The notes: generated by a model from the sequence alone, not told the origin. A stretch of DNA of 64,000 bases from JAFGSI01 sp041287425 (GCA_041287425.1 JBEULG010000028.1:55923-119922); one strand, 5' to 3'; positions 15,244-23,743 are shown, counted from the first letter of the stretch. A program made the numbers and translations.

Positions 15244-16415
15244 TTTGTTCGCGTCCTTCCCGGCAAATCCTTCGCCGATTGCTTGCCCGATTTCTCGCCC
15301 ACCTCGCCGCCGGCGCGGCGCAGTTCGAGGGCGAGCATCGCCTCGACTTGCTGTTTCTCCTCGAATCCGACCACCGCCACCTCGTGGGCGCGGTGCAGAA
15401 TGTACGGGTACGGCCGCGCCCCCATGATGCGGCACTGCTCGACGAGGGCGGCGTGCAGGGCGTTCAAACTGGCCTCGTCCTCGGCCACCCACTTGGGGAA
15501 TTCGACCCGCGCCAGGGCGGGATGCTTCTCGTCGCCGGCGTTCAGGTAGAAGAAGTGCAGCGCCAGGTCGCCGGTGTAGTGGAGGCGCGAACTGGACTGG
15601 AGACCGAAGACGGCAGAGCGCTGACCGCCCCGCAGCAGGCGGCCGAAGAGCCACAAGTCGGTGACGCCGCGCAGGGGATGGCGCTGGCGCACGTCTTTCA
15701 ATTCGTCTTCCGGCAGGGCGGCAATTTCCAGCAAGCGGATGACCAGGTCGGCGGCGGGCTTGTCCACGTAACCGGCGGGCAGAATGCCCCGTTCCTGCAT
15801 CTGGGAGAGAATCGACTTGTGCATTTCGAGATGGCGGCGGTACTCTTCCTGGCCGCCGTCTTTGGCCCCCCACAGTTCCACCGGCCCATCGGTCAACGCC
15901 AGGCACGGACCTTCGCCCTGCCGCGCCCATTCGAGCAGTTTGCGCCGTTCGGCCAGGTCGCGGCGCAGGGCGAGGGCCTCCTCGGTCAGCACGCCGCTCT
16001 CGGTGTACATCTCCTCGTCGAACAGGAGATTGCTCTCGGTGACGACCTCGGGGGCCGCGCCGGAGCCGGGGCGGAGGGCGATGACCGCCACATTGACCAG
16101 GCTGTAGAGGACGGCCGCGTGCCGGTCGGGGGCGATCTGCGAGCCGTCGGCGGCGAGGAGGGTCGGGGTAACGGGAGCAGGCGCGGGGTCGAAGGCCGAA
16201 GCGAGCGGCGCCCCGAGGGGGAGGGCGCAGCGCAGGGTGGGGTCATGGCCTCGGGCGCGTTCGACTTTTTCGGCCAGGAGCGCCGCTTTGTCCTGCCAGG
16301 CCTGGAAGAGGTCCCAGGCGCGCTGGCGCTGACGCTCCAGGTTTTGGCGGCGCGCCTGCGCTCCCTGGCCGATGAGGCGGATTTTTTCATAGACTTGCTG
16401 GAAGTTGAGGGCCAT
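15240..16415 (-). CDS. nurA: NurA-domain 5'-3' nuclease
   Basis: 391 residues. An N-terminal coiled-coil-like stretch is followed by the NurA motif A-A-D-G-S-Q (Asp90), with further acidic motifs (LTDGPVELW) and the C-terminal HRAHEVAVVGFEEKQQVEAML segment. NurA partners HerA in DNA end resection in archaea and some bacteria. The herA gene lies 38 kb away here. The start at 16415 is 27 bases after a promoter. Confidence 0.8.
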   Translation of the reverse strand: MALNFQQVYEKIRLIGQGAQARRQNLERQRQRAWDLFQAWQDKAALLAEKVERARGHDPTLRCALPLGAPLASAFDPAPAPVTPTLLAADGSQIAPDRHAAVLYSLVNVAVIALRPGSGAAPEVVTESNLLFDEEMYTESGVLTEEALALRRDLAERRKLLEWARQGEGPCLALTDGPVELWGAKDGGQEEYRRHLEMHKSILSQMQERGILPAGYVDKPAADLVIRLLEIAALPEDELKDVRQRHPLRGVTDLWLFGRLLRGGQRSAVFGLQSSSRLHYTGDLALHFFYLNAGDEKHPALARVEFPKWVAEDEASLNALHAALVEQCRIMGARPYPYILHRAHEVAVVGFEEKQQVEAMLALELRRAGGEVGEKSGKQSAKDLPGRTRTK

Positions 16416-16442
16416 GACCGTTCCTTAGAACATTTGTATCGG

Positions 16443-16471
16443 ATTGTACAGGGATTTGGGGTAAAATACAA
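16443..16471 (-). promoter_or_regulatory. Promoter of the nurA unit
   Basis: On the minus strand TTGTAT (16471-16466) and TACAAT (16448-16443) are 17 bases apart. It overlaps a plus-strand TAAAAT (16462-16467) that may serve the divergent SIMPL gene, so the two promoters could interfere. Confidence 0.55.
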
Positions 16472-16555
16472 GGCGTGAGGGGAACTTTTTCATGCCTGAC
16501 GGCGTCTGTTTCCCATTCGTTCATATCCGACATTCATATCCAAAAGGAGGTTTGT

Positions 16556-17278
16556 ATGCGTTCTAAATTGTTCTGGCTTGCGCCGGTTTTAGCCCTGGCC
16601 CTGATTCTGACGGCCTGCAGTTCCCGGCCGTCTTCCGAGCAGGCGGCGCCGCGCACTCTCAACGTGACCGGCGTCGGCACCGTCTATCTGAGCCCCGACA
16701 TCGCCTATCTTTATATGGGCGTGCATACAGAGGACGCCGACATTTCTGCGGCGGTGGATGAAAACAACCGCCAGACCCAGGCAGTGGTGAATGCCCTCAC
16801 CGCGATGGGCATTGCAGCCAGCGACATCCAGACCAGCAATTTCTCGGTCTGGGGGTCGCAGCAGTACGATCCGGTGACGGGGACGCAGGCCGGTATCATC
16901 TATATGGTAGACAACACCGTCTATGTGACCGTCCGCGACCTGGACAAACTGCCCGATGTGCTGGATGCCGCCATCTCGGCCGGGGCGAACAACATCAACA
17001 GTCTGCAGTTCGACGTGGCCGATAAATCTGCCGCCCTGCAGGAAGCCCGTCAACTGGCGATGGAAAACGCCAACCGGCTGGCGGCCGAACTGGCCGACAA
17101 CGCCGGACTGGAACTGGGCGAGATTCAGACGCTCTCCTACAGCGACTCGCTGCCGGTTTCGTATGGCTATGGATACGGCATGGGCGGAGGCGGAGGCGAG
17201 GGGGGCGCAGCGACGCCCATCAGTCCCGGCCAATTGCCGTTGACCGTCTATTTGACCATCACCTACGAGATTCGCTGA
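16556..17278 (+). CDS. SIMPL-domain (DUF541) lipoprotein 1
   Basis: 240 residues from the ATG at 16556, with AAAAGGAGG upstream. A signal peptide ends in the lipobox L-T-A-C-S. The rest is one SIMPL/DUF541 domain: LNVTGVGTVYLSPDIAYL, an NFSV segment, YMVDNTVYVTVRDL and the repeated helix EARQLAMENANRLAAELA. A glycine-rich loop (YGYGMGGGGGEGG) precedes the last strand. Such periplasmic or surface proteins have no defined biochemical role; BP26 forms channels. It is followed by a paralogue. Confidence 0.85.
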   Translation: MRSKLFWLAPVLALALILTACSSRPSSEQAAPRTLNVTGVGTVYLSPDIAYLYMGVHTEDADISAAVDENNRQTQAVVNALTAMGIAASDIQTSNFSVWGSQQYDPVTGTQAGIIYMVDNTVYVTVRDLDKLPDVLDAAISAGANNINSLQFDVADKSAALQEARQLAMENANRLAAELADNAGLELGEIQTLSYSDSLPVSYGYGYGMGGGGGEGGAATPISPGQLPLTVYLTITYEIR

Positions 17279-17292
17279 GGCCGTTTGCAGAA

Positions 17293-17332
17293 CCGCCCTC
17301 CCCGCCAATGTGCAGGGAGGGCGGAACTTTTC
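17293..17332 (+). terminator. Terminator between the SIMPL genes
   Basis: CCGCCCTCCC (17293-17302) pairs perfectly with GGGAGGGCGG (17315-17324), followed by AACTTTT. Confidence 0.65.
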
Positions 17333-17387
17333 CGAAGAGGACAACGTCAGAGCAATGTCATTCCCTTTTGTTCTGAAGGAGAAAACC

Positions 17388-18113
17388 ATGCGCACCCGTT
17401 TTCTGTCTCTGGCTGTGCTTTCGATTTTGAGCCTGCTGCTGGCCGCTTGCGGTCAGACCACCATCTACGCCCAGCCCGCGCCGCAGGAACGCACTCTCAC
17501 CGTCAGCGGCAGCGGGATGGTCACCCTGACCCCCGATATCGCTTACGTCTCGATTGGCGTTCACACCCAGGACGAAAGCGCCAATGCGGCCATCGGTGCC
17601 AACAACGCCCGCGCCGAGGCGGTCATCCGCGCCCTGCGCGGCTTCGGGATTGAAGAGCGCGACATCCAGACCACCAATTTCAGCATCTATCCCCAGCCCA
17701 TCTACGATGAGAATTACAATCAGATTGGCGTGACTTACGTGGTGGACAACACCGTCTATGTGACCGTACGCGACCTGGAGGTGTTGGGCGAATTGCTCGA
17801 TTCGGCGGTGCGGGCCGGGGCGACGACGATTGGCAGCATTGCCTTCGACGTCTCCGACCGCACCGAGGCCCTCTCCCAGGCCCGGCTGGCGGCGGTCGAA
17901 AACGCCCGCCGTCAGGCCGAGGAACTGGCCTCGGCGACGGGCGTCGCCCTGGGCGAGGTGATCACCATCTCATACTACGACAGCACTCCCCTCCCCTACA
18001 CCGACGCGGCCCGCATCAACGCCCCGATGGCCGAGATGGCGGCCAGCGTGCCGGTCCAGGCCGGGACATTGCAGATCACCACCACGGTCACGATTGTGTA
18101 CTCGCTGCATTGA
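17388..18113 (+). CDS. SIMPL-domain (DUF541) lipoprotein 2
   Basis: 241 residues from the ATG at 17388, with GAAGGAG upstream. Lipobox L-A-A-C-G. It is a clear paralogue of the preceding gene: LTVSGSGMVTLTPDIAYV, TTNFSIY, YVVDNTVYVTVRDL and ARLAAVENARRQAEELA occupy the same positions. The glycine-rich loop is absent. Tandem duplication with its own leader and an intervening terminator suggests separate expression levels. Confidence 0.85.
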   Translation: MRTRFLSLAVLSILSLLLAACGQTTIYAQPAPQERTLTVSGSGMVTLTPDIAYVSIGVHTQDESANAAIGANNARAEAVIRALRGFGIEERDIQTTNFSIYPQPIYDENYNQIGVTYVVDNTVYVTVRDLEVLGELLDSAVRAGATTIGSIAFDVSDRTEALSQARLAAVENARRQAEELASATGVALGEVITISYYDSTPLPYTDAARINAPMAEMAASVPVQAGTLQITTTVTIVYSLH

Positions 18114-18146
18114 CCGGCAAGAGGGTCGCCGCGCCGGTTTTCGATG

Positions 18147-18182
18147 AAAAACGGAAGCCTTCCGGCAAGTCGGAAGGCTTCC
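18147..18182 (-). terminator. Intrinsic terminator of corA
   Basis: On the minus strand GGAAGCCTTCC (18182-18172) pairs with GGAAGGCTTCC (18163-18153), followed by GTTTTT. The hairpin also follows the convergent SIMPL gene. Confidence 0.7.
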
Positions 18183-18211
18183 ACCCATTTGAGGCCAGAT
18201 TTTCTTCCCCA

Positions 18212-19141
18212 TCAGAACCAATCTCGTTTGATAAAGACGAAGACGGCGACAGCCACCAGCAGCATCGAGATTCCCAACACAATGAAAAAGGCGTGGGGAT
18301 GCTCTTGCACAGGCAAAGACACATTCATGCCGTAAAAGGAAGCGACAATAGTGGGGACGTTGATGATGATGGTCAAGGCTGCCAGGGCCTTCATGACGGT
18401 GTTGAGGTTGTTCGAAATAATCGAGGCGAAGGCGTCCATCAGACCGTTGAGGATGCTGGTTTGGATGTTGGTCATCTCGATGGCTTGTTGATTCTCGGTG
18501 ATGACATCCTCCAGGAGTTCCTGGTCTTCCTCGAATTGATTGAACATGCGGACGCGTTGCAGGCGTTCCATGAGCACTTGATTGGAACGCAGGCCGGTGG
18601 TGAAATAGACCAGGCTCTTCTGTACTTTGAGCAATTCCAACACCTCGCGGTTGCGCGTCGAGAGTTGCAACTGGTCTTCGAGCGCCTCGGTGATGCGGTT
18701 GATTTCCCGCAAGTAACTCAGATAGCGGAGCGCCGTCTCGAGGAAAACATACAAGGCGAAGCGGTAACGCTTGGCCGTCTTCAAGCCGCGATATTTGCCG
18801 TTGCACAAGGCGCGGACGATGTCGTTTTCGTAGCGGCAGATGGTCACCACGAAACGGTCGGTCAGGATAATTCCTAAGGGGATGGTGATGTGGGGGATGT
18901 CGGTGCCGGAACCCTGAAAATAGGGGATGCGCAGGAGGATGAAAACATAGTTTTCATCCCGTTCCATGTGCGCCATCTCGTCTTGGTCGAGAGAGTAGTT
19001 GATCAGGTCTGTTTCGATCCCCCAAGCCTGCAACTGGGCAATTTCATCGGGGGTGGGCTCGACAGCGTTGATCCAGCATCCATTGATAACATCGTCGAAG
19101 CGCTGCAGGCCTTGTTCTGTGTTTTTGTAAATTGCCAGCAT
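18212..19141 (-). CDS. corA: CorA family divalent cation transporter
   Basis: 309 residues. A large cytoplasmic N-terminal domain is followed by two C-terminal membrane helices with the signature Y-G-M-N (G271-M-N) at the mouth and VSLP after it. The loop residues are EHPH rather than the usual MPE, so ion selectivity (Mg, Co or Ni) is uncertain. The gene has its own promoter, a ~155-nt leader that can form alternative hairpins over the ribosome site, and a terminator. Confidence 0.88.
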   Translation of the reverse strand: MLAIYKNTEQGLQRFDDVINGCWINAVEPTPDEIAQLQAWGIETDLINYSLDQDEMAHMERDENYVFILLRIPYFQGSGTDIPHITIPLGIILTDRFVVTICRYENDIVRALCNGKYRGLKTAKRYRFALYVFLETALRYLSYLREINRITEALEDQLQLSTRNREVLELLKVQKSLVYFTTGLRSNQVLMERLQRVRMFNQFEEDQELLEDVITENQQAIEMTNIQTSILNGLMDAFASIISNNLNTVMKALAALTIIINVPTIVASFYGMNVSLPVQEHPHAFFIVLGISMLLVAVAVFVFIKRDWF

Positions 19142-19146
19142 GCCAA

Positions 19147-19206
19147 CCTCCCCGGCGCCAGACCATCACCGGAGAGGCTGATTCCCCTCCCCGGCAGTCG
19201 TGCGCC
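19147..19206 (-). promoter_or_regulatory. Switch-like leader of corA with two mutually exclusive stems
   Basis: Read on the minus strand, CCGGGGAGG occurs twice: at 19194-19186 and at 19155-19147, where it contains the Shine-Dalgarno sequence 5 bases before the ATG. Between them lies CCTCTCCGG (19177-19169), which can pair with either copy over 9 bp (one G-U). A GGCGC (19206-19202)/GCGCC (19158-19154) pair could close the upstream form. This is the layout of a translational switch. It does not match the M-box or the manganese riboswitch. Confidence 0.55.
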
Positions 19207-19303
19207 TGTTGTGTGATGCAAAGCTGCGTTTTGCAGACTCGGAAGAATCGCTATCCTCGTGATTCATTCTGCCTTTCCTTGCTGTCGTCCAACCAACGCC
19301 CCA

Positions 19304-19332
19304 ATTTTACGCCTTCTTGGCTTCTCTCACAA
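19304..19332 (-). promoter_or_regulatory. Promoter of corA
   Basis: On the minus strand TTGTGA (19332-19327) and TAAAAT (19309-19304) are 17 bases apart. This predicts a start near 19297 and a leader of about 155 bases. Confidence 0.55.
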
Positions 19333-19355
19333 TACCTGGCGCTGACAAAAAAGCC

Positions 19356-19448
19356 AGGACTTACACAAAATAAACCGCCAAGGCGCTGAGAACGCCAAGA
19401 AGGCTTGGCGACTCGGCGGTGAGAAAAACATCGTTCTGCGTAAGTCCT
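19356..19448. repeat. MITE-like palindromic element
   Basis: 93 bases bounded by the 9-base perfect inverted repeats AGGACTTAC and GTAAGTCCT. It holds nested inverted repeats (CCGCC/GGCGG; CGCCAAG/CTTGGCG). No coding capacity. With the corA leader and the lexA terminator it accounts for the 359-bp gap 19142-19500. Confidence 0.55.
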
Positions 19449-19457
19449 AAAAGCAAC

Positions 19458-19490
19458 AAAAAACGGCTCCCGACCTGAAGCCGGGAGCCG
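19458..19490 (-). terminator. Intrinsic terminator of lexA
   Basis: On the minus strand CGGCTCCCG (19490-19482) pairs with CGGGAGCCG (19472-19464), followed by TTTTTT. Confidence 0.85.
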
Positions 19491-19500
19491 CTCGAGGAGG

Positions 19501-20178
19501 TCACTTTGCGCCGCTCTGCTCCACCTTGCGGATGACCATCACCACTTTGCCTTTGATTTCCAAAGGTTCCTCCTTGCTGATGATGATGGGCTGCATAGTC
19601 GGATTGGCCGGCTGGAGGCGGTAATGGTCGCCTTCTTTGAAGAAGTATTTCAGCGTCGTCTCGTCGCGGTGAGGCAGCCAAATGGCGACCATCTCACCAT
19701 TGTTGGCGTTGGCTGCCCGCTTCATGATGACGATGTCGCCGTCGTTGATCATGGCGTCAATCATCGAATCGCCTTGAACTCTCAGGGCGTATAAATCGTC
19801 CTCTTTTTCGCGGCTTGGGATGACGCTGCGGGCGATGTCCACGGCGTCGAGGTCCTCTCCTACATAGGTGGGGCCGGCATCGGGGACCAGGATGGGCAAG
19901 CCGGCGGCAATGGGGCCTAAAATGGGAATCCGCACCAGTTCCTGGGCGGGGAGCGGACCGGGCAGCCGCAGGGCGCGCGAGTAACGGGCATCCCGTTCAA
20001 TTAGCCCCAGGTCGGCCAGTTGCTTGAGGTAGTAAGTGACCACCGAGGTGGACGAGATGCCGGTCGCCTGACCAATTTCGCGGATGGATGGCGGGTAGCC
20101 CTGTTCGCGCAGCCGTTTGTTGATGTAATCGAGGATTTTCTGGTGTCGTTCGGTCAGACCTTTGCGAGTGCGGACCAT
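19501..20178 (-). CDS. lexA: LexA repressor
   Basis: 225 residues. The N-terminal winged helix (LTERHQKILDYIN ... YPPSIREIGQATGISSTSVV) binds the SOS operator. The C-terminal S24 peptidase domain shows the self-cleavage site A92-G93, nucleophile Ser138 (GDSM) and general base Lys177 (TTLKYF). AAGGAAG precedes the ATG. A GAAC-N4-GTTC box lies between its -35 and -10 boxes, which indicates autoregulation. Confidence 0.95.
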   Translation of the reverse strand: MVRTRKGLTERHQKILDYINKRLREQGYPPSIREIGQATGISSTSVVTYYLKQLADLGLIERDARYSRALRLPGPLPAQELVRIPILGPIAAGLPILVPDAGPTYVGEDLDAVDIARSVIPSREKEDDLYALRVQGDSMIDAMINDGDIVIMKRAANANNGEMVAIWLPHRDETTLKYFFKEGDHYRLQPANPTMQPIIISKEEPLEIKGKVVMVIRKVEQSGAK

Positions 20179-20219
20179 GACACACTTCCTTTCTGAGCAG
20201 ATTCGCTCATTTGTGCTAT

Positions 20220-20249
20220 ATCATAACACGAACATACGTTCTGTGTCAA
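20220..20249 (-). promoter_or_regulatory. lexA promoter with SOS box
   Basis: On the minus strand TTGACA (20249-20244) and TATGAT (20225-20220) are 18 bases apart. The spacer holds GAACGTATGTTC (20241-20230), a perfect copy of the Bacillus/actinobacterial-type LexA box GAAC-N4-GTTC. Bound LexA would block the promoter. Confidence 0.8.
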
Positions 20250-20303
20250 GTAGGAATCTCGATTTTTCAGATGCGGATTGGGACGATGAGAAAGGCCCCC
20301 AAA

Positions 20304-22037
20304 TCAGAATTCGCCCGCACCAGGCAGACGGAATTTTTCGATGAGCAGGATGCCGGCGCCGGTCACGAGCATGAGGAGGGTGGCCATGGCCATCGCCTGG
20401 CCATAGTTCATCCCGCCGGGCTGCGAGAGGAAGCGGTAGATGGCCGTCGGCAAGGTGGGGTATTCAGGACGCGCCAGCAAGGCCGCCGCCCCAAATTCAC
20501 CCAACGAGACGGTGAAGGCGAAGACTGCCGCCGCCAGGGTCGCCCGGCGCACGATCGGCCAGTCCACCGTCTGCCAGACGCGGAAGGGGGCGGCGCCCAG
20601 CGAGGCGGCTGCCTGGCGTAGCCGCGGCGGGATGGCAGCCAGCGCCGGCTGCAAGGTGCGGATGACGAAGGGCAGGGCAATCAGGGTGTGCGCCAGCGGG
20701 ACAAACACGGGGGAGGCCAGCCAGCGGCCAAAGGAGACGATGAAGCCCAGGCCGAGGGTCACGGCCGAAGCGCCGAGCGGCAGCATGAGCAGCGGGTCGA
20801 GCAAGCGTTCCAGGCGTCCCGGCCGCGCCAGGGCCGAGGCGACCGGGAAGCCGAGGGCGAGGGCGAGAATCACCGTCAGGCCGGCATAGGCCAGGGAGTT
20901 GAACAACGCCCGAAAGGGCGGGACGTAGAACAGTGAGCCGCTGCGGTTGACGAACAGTTCGGCGTAGTAAGCGCCGGTCAGACCATAGCGCACGCCGCCG
21001 CGGTCGCCGAGGTCGGCTTCCAGGCGGGTGAGCGAGCGGAGCGGCAGCGAGAGGAGCGGCAGGACGAAGAGGAGTACCAGCAGCGCTGAGAGGCCGATGA
21101 CGAAGAGCCGCTGGCGAGCGGTGCGCGGCCGGCGCAGGTTGACGGCTGCCGGGCGGGGGCCGAGCGGGGCGGTCAGGCGCGTCGCCAGGCGGCTGTAGAG
21201 CGCCGAAAAGGCCAGGGTGCACAGCAGTTGAATCAGGGCCAGCCAGGCAGCCAGCGGCAAATTGAAGAATTGGATGGTCTGCAAGTAGATTTCCACCTCG
21301 AGGGTGGCAAAGCGCGCCCCTCCCAGAAGCAGGATGACGCCGAAACTGGTGAAGTCGAACAGGAAGACCAGCAGAGCGGCCGCCAGCAGCGGCGGGCGCA
21401 GCAAAGGCAGGGTCACCGCCGTGAAGAGCCGGCGCGGGGTGGCCCCCAGAGTGCGGGCGGCCTGCTCCAGGCGCGGGTCGAGGTGAGTCAGGGCGTTGCC
21501 GACCAGGCGGACGACGATGGTGGTGTTGTAGAAGACGTGCGCCAGCAGGATGGCGGCCAGGCTGCCGACGAAGCGGATGGGCGGTGCATCCAGCCCGAGA
21601 GTGTTCATTAGCAAGAGGTTGAGCCAGCCGCGCCCTCCCAGCCAGGCGTTGAACCCGGCAGCGACGACCACGGTCGGCAGCATGAAGGGGATGGCAGTCA
21701 GGGCGCGCAGCCAGGCGCGGGCGCGGAAATCGTAGCGCGCAAAGAGCCAGGCGGCGGGCAGGCCCACCAGGAGCGTCAGCAGGGCCGAGAGGGCAGCCTG
21801 AAAGAAGGTGAAAGCGAAGACCGAGGCCGCCCGTCCGAGGCTGGCCGGGCTCAGGGCGGCAGGGTCCAGGCTGAGGGTCAGGATGCGGGCCAGGGGGTAG
21901 AAAAAGAAGACCGCCAGGAACAGCAAAGCCGGAAGCCAGAGAGCGAGGCGGCGCCCGGGGAGGGCGGCGATTCGGCGGAGCAGAGCGGGCCGCTCCGGCC
22001 GAATCGCCGAATCGAGAAGTTGAGGCTGGCGGCTCAA
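20304..22037 (-). CDS. thiP: ABC transporter permease, two fused domains (thiamine type)
   Basis: 577 residues with about twelve membrane helices in two homologous halves. Each half has the EAA loop that contacts an ATPase (QAARTLGATPRRLF and QAAASLGAAPFRVW). This is the ThiP/FbpB layout. The start is TTG at 22037, which overlaps the stop of the binding-protein gene (TTGA); no upstream alternative exists. It is third in the TPP-riboswitch operon. No ATPase gene follows: the next gene is lexA. Confidence 0.82.
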   Translation of the reverse strand: MSRQPQLLDSAIRPERPALLRRIAALPGRRLALWLPALLFLAVFFFYPLARILTLSLDPAALSPASLGRAASVFAFTFFQAALSALLTLLVGLPAAWLFARYDFRARAWLRALTAIPFMLPTVVVAAGFNAWLGGRGWLNLLLMNTLGLDAPPIRFVGSLAAILLAHVFYNTTIVVRLVGNALTHLDPRLEQAARTLGATPRRLFTAVTLPLLRPPLLAAALLVFLFDFTSFGVILLLGGARFATLEVEIYLQTIQFFNLPLAAWLALIQLLCTLAFSALYSRLATRLTAPLGPRPAAVNLRRPRTARQRLFVIGLSALLVLLFVLPLLSLPLRSLTRLEADLGDRGGVRYGLTGAYYAELFVNRSGSLFYVPPFRALFNSLAYAGLTVILALALGFPVASALARPGRLERLLDPLLMLPLGASAVTLGLGFIVSFGRWLASPVFVPLAHTLIALPFVIRTLQPALAAIPPRLRQAAASLGAAPFRVWQTVDWPIVRRATLAAAVFAFTVSLGEFGAAALLARPEYPTLPTAIYRFLSQPGGMNYGQAMAMATLLMLVTGAGILLIEKFRLPGAGEF

Positions 22038-23077
22038 CGCAGCACCACCTCGGCCCAGGCGGCGATCCAGCGTTCGCGGTTGGCGGCGATCAGCGCCGGG
22101 TCGAGACTGGCGGGCTGTTCGGCGGTCTGCGCCCAGCGGACGAATTCAGGCGGGAGCGCCGCCCGCTGGTTGACCGGATAGACGAACATTTGCAGGGGCA
22201 TATCTTCCTGGAAGCGGGTGTCGAGCATGAAATCAACGAAGGCTTCGGCCAGCGGCCGATTGGCCGCCCCGCGCAGGATGCCGACGAATTCGATTTGCCG
22301 GAAGCAGGTGCCGGGGGCGGTGATGGCGGCGGTGGGGGCCGTCTCGACCGGCGGGTCAGCGTAGATGACTTCTGCCGCCGGGCTGGAGGCGTAGGAGACG
22401 ACCAGCGGCTGCGGCCCGCGGCCGGACGAACCGCTGAAGTTGGTGTAGTAGGCCGTGCCCCAATCGTCCACCACAACCAGGCCGTTGGCGCGCAGGCCGG
22501 CCCAGTAGTCCAGGTAGCCGTCTTCGCCAAAGGCGGCGATGGTGGCCAGCAGGAAGGAGAGGCCGGTGGAGGAAGTGGCCGGGTTCTCGACCACCAGCAG
22601 GCCGCGGTAGGCGGGGTCGAGCAAGTCGTCGAGGCGCTGGGGGAGCGGCAGGCCGCGCTGTTCGAACCAGGCGATGTCGTAATTGAGGCAGACGTCGCCG
22701 TAATCGACCGGCAGGGCGCGGTGTTGTGGGTCGAGTTCGAAGGCATCAGGGATGTCGGCCAGGCGCGGCGATTCATAGGGTTCGAAGATACCGGCTTCGA
22801 GGGCGCGCGAGAGGAAGGTGTTGTCCACGCCGTAGAAGACGTCGGCCAGCGGGGCTTCGGCGCTCAGGATGGCTTTGTTGAGCGCCTCGCCGACCGAACC
22901 GCTGCGCAGAATCACGACCTCGACGTTGTGCTGCTGCTCGAACTCGGCGATGACCTCTTCGCTGATGGCGAAATCATCGTGGGTCATGACCGTCAGCGTG
23001 GCAGGCTGCCGCGCCCGGCAGGCGGGCAGCAGCGTCAGGCAAAGGACAAGCAGGAAAACAAGGAATGAGCGTTTCAT
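22034..23077 (-). CDS. thiB: Thiamine ABC transporter substrate-binding lipoprotein
   Basis: 347 residues with lipobox L-P-A-C-R after a short signal peptide. It has the TbpA/ThiB pattern: LTVMTHDDFAIS near the N-terminus, ILRSGSVGEALNKAIL, DVFYGVDNTFLSRAL, VDYGDVCLNYD and SYASSPAAEVIY. It should capture thiamine or its phosphates outside the membrane for the permease. Control by the TPP riboswitch upstream of the first gene supports the substrate call. Confidence 0.88.
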   Translation of the reverse strand: MKRSFLVFLLVLCLTLLPACRARQPATLTVMTHDDFAISEEVIAEFEQQHNVEVVILRSGSVGEALNKAILSAEAPLADVFYGVDNTFLSRALEAGIFEPYESPRLADIPDAFELDPQHRALPVDYGDVCLNYDIAWFEQRGLPLPQRLDDLLDPAYRGLLVVENPATSSTGLSFLLATIAAFGEDGYLDYWAGLRANGLVVVDDWGTAYYTNFSGSSGRGPQPLVVSYASSPAAEVIYADPPVETAPTAAITAPGTCFRQIEFVGILRGAANRPLAEAFVDFMLDTRFQEDMPLQMFVYPVNQRAALPPEFVRWAQTAEQPASLDPALIAANRERWIAAWAEVVLR

Positions 23078-23098
23078 CGGGACCTCCCAAAAGATGAG

Positions 23099-23743
23099 TT
23101 ATTTCTGACGGCGGTGAACGACCAGCAGCAAGCCAGATGCCAGCGAGACGGCCGCCTGCTCGGCGAGCAGTTCGTTGCTGACGCCGCGGGTTTGCTCCGG
23201 ATAGAGAGTTTCGGCGCGCAGCGGCCAGCGCAGGCCCTCGGTGACCACGCCGGCGGCCGGCCCGCCCCAGGGCAGCAGGGAGACCAGGTCACCGGGGCGG
23301 CCTGCCAGGTCGGCGCGGCTGCGGACGAAGAAGGCCTCTTCGAGGCCGTCGTCGAGGCGGATGGGGAGGGCGGCGAAGCGCGGGGCAGTGAGCAGGGCCA
23401 GGTTGGCGAGGGTCTGGTCGAGGCGGCCGCCCAGGGCGGCCAGGATGACGACGGCTGCGCAGTCCTGCTGGAGGGCGAAGTCGAGGGCCAGTTCGAGGTC
23501 GGTCTGGTCTTTGTCGGGCGGGTGGGTGATGAGGCGCGCTCCGCCAGCCTCCAGCCGACGGCGGTCGGCGACGGAGAGCGAGTCGAGGTCGCCGATGACG
23601 GCGGCGGGCAGCAGGCCGAGGGCGAGGGCGTGGCGGCTGCCGCCGTCGGCAGCCAGGAGCAGGTCATCGGGTCGGACGAGGCGGCGGGCCGCCTGGAGGT
23701 CGGGCAGGCTGCCGTTGGCAAATATCAGGGCGCGTGGGTACAT
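23099..23743 (-). CDS. thiN: Thiamine pyrophosphokinase
   Basis: 214 residues. It converts imported thiamine to TPP with ATP. Conserved features are FANGSLPD, the LLAADGGSRHAL segment, IGDLDS, the DKDQTDLELAL motif and ALGGRLDQTLANL. It is first after the TPP riboswitch, followed by the binding protein and permease, so uptake and activation are coupled. Confidence 0.9.
   Translation of the reverse strand: MYPRALIFANGSLPDLQAARRLVRPDDLLLAADGGSRHALALGLLPAAVIGDLDSLSVADRRRLEAGGARLITHPPDKDQTDLELALDFALQQDCAAVVILAALGGRLDQTLANLALLTAPRFAALPIRLDDGLEEAFFVRSRADLAGRPGDLVSLLPWGGPAAGVVTEGLRWPLRAETLYPEQTRGVSNELLAEQAAVSLASGLLLVVHRRQK

Noticed and set aside
19142..19300. M-box or yybP-ykoY riboswitch in the corA leader
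   Set aside because: The conserved segments of both classes could not be found. The alternative-stem arrangement was reported on its own instead.
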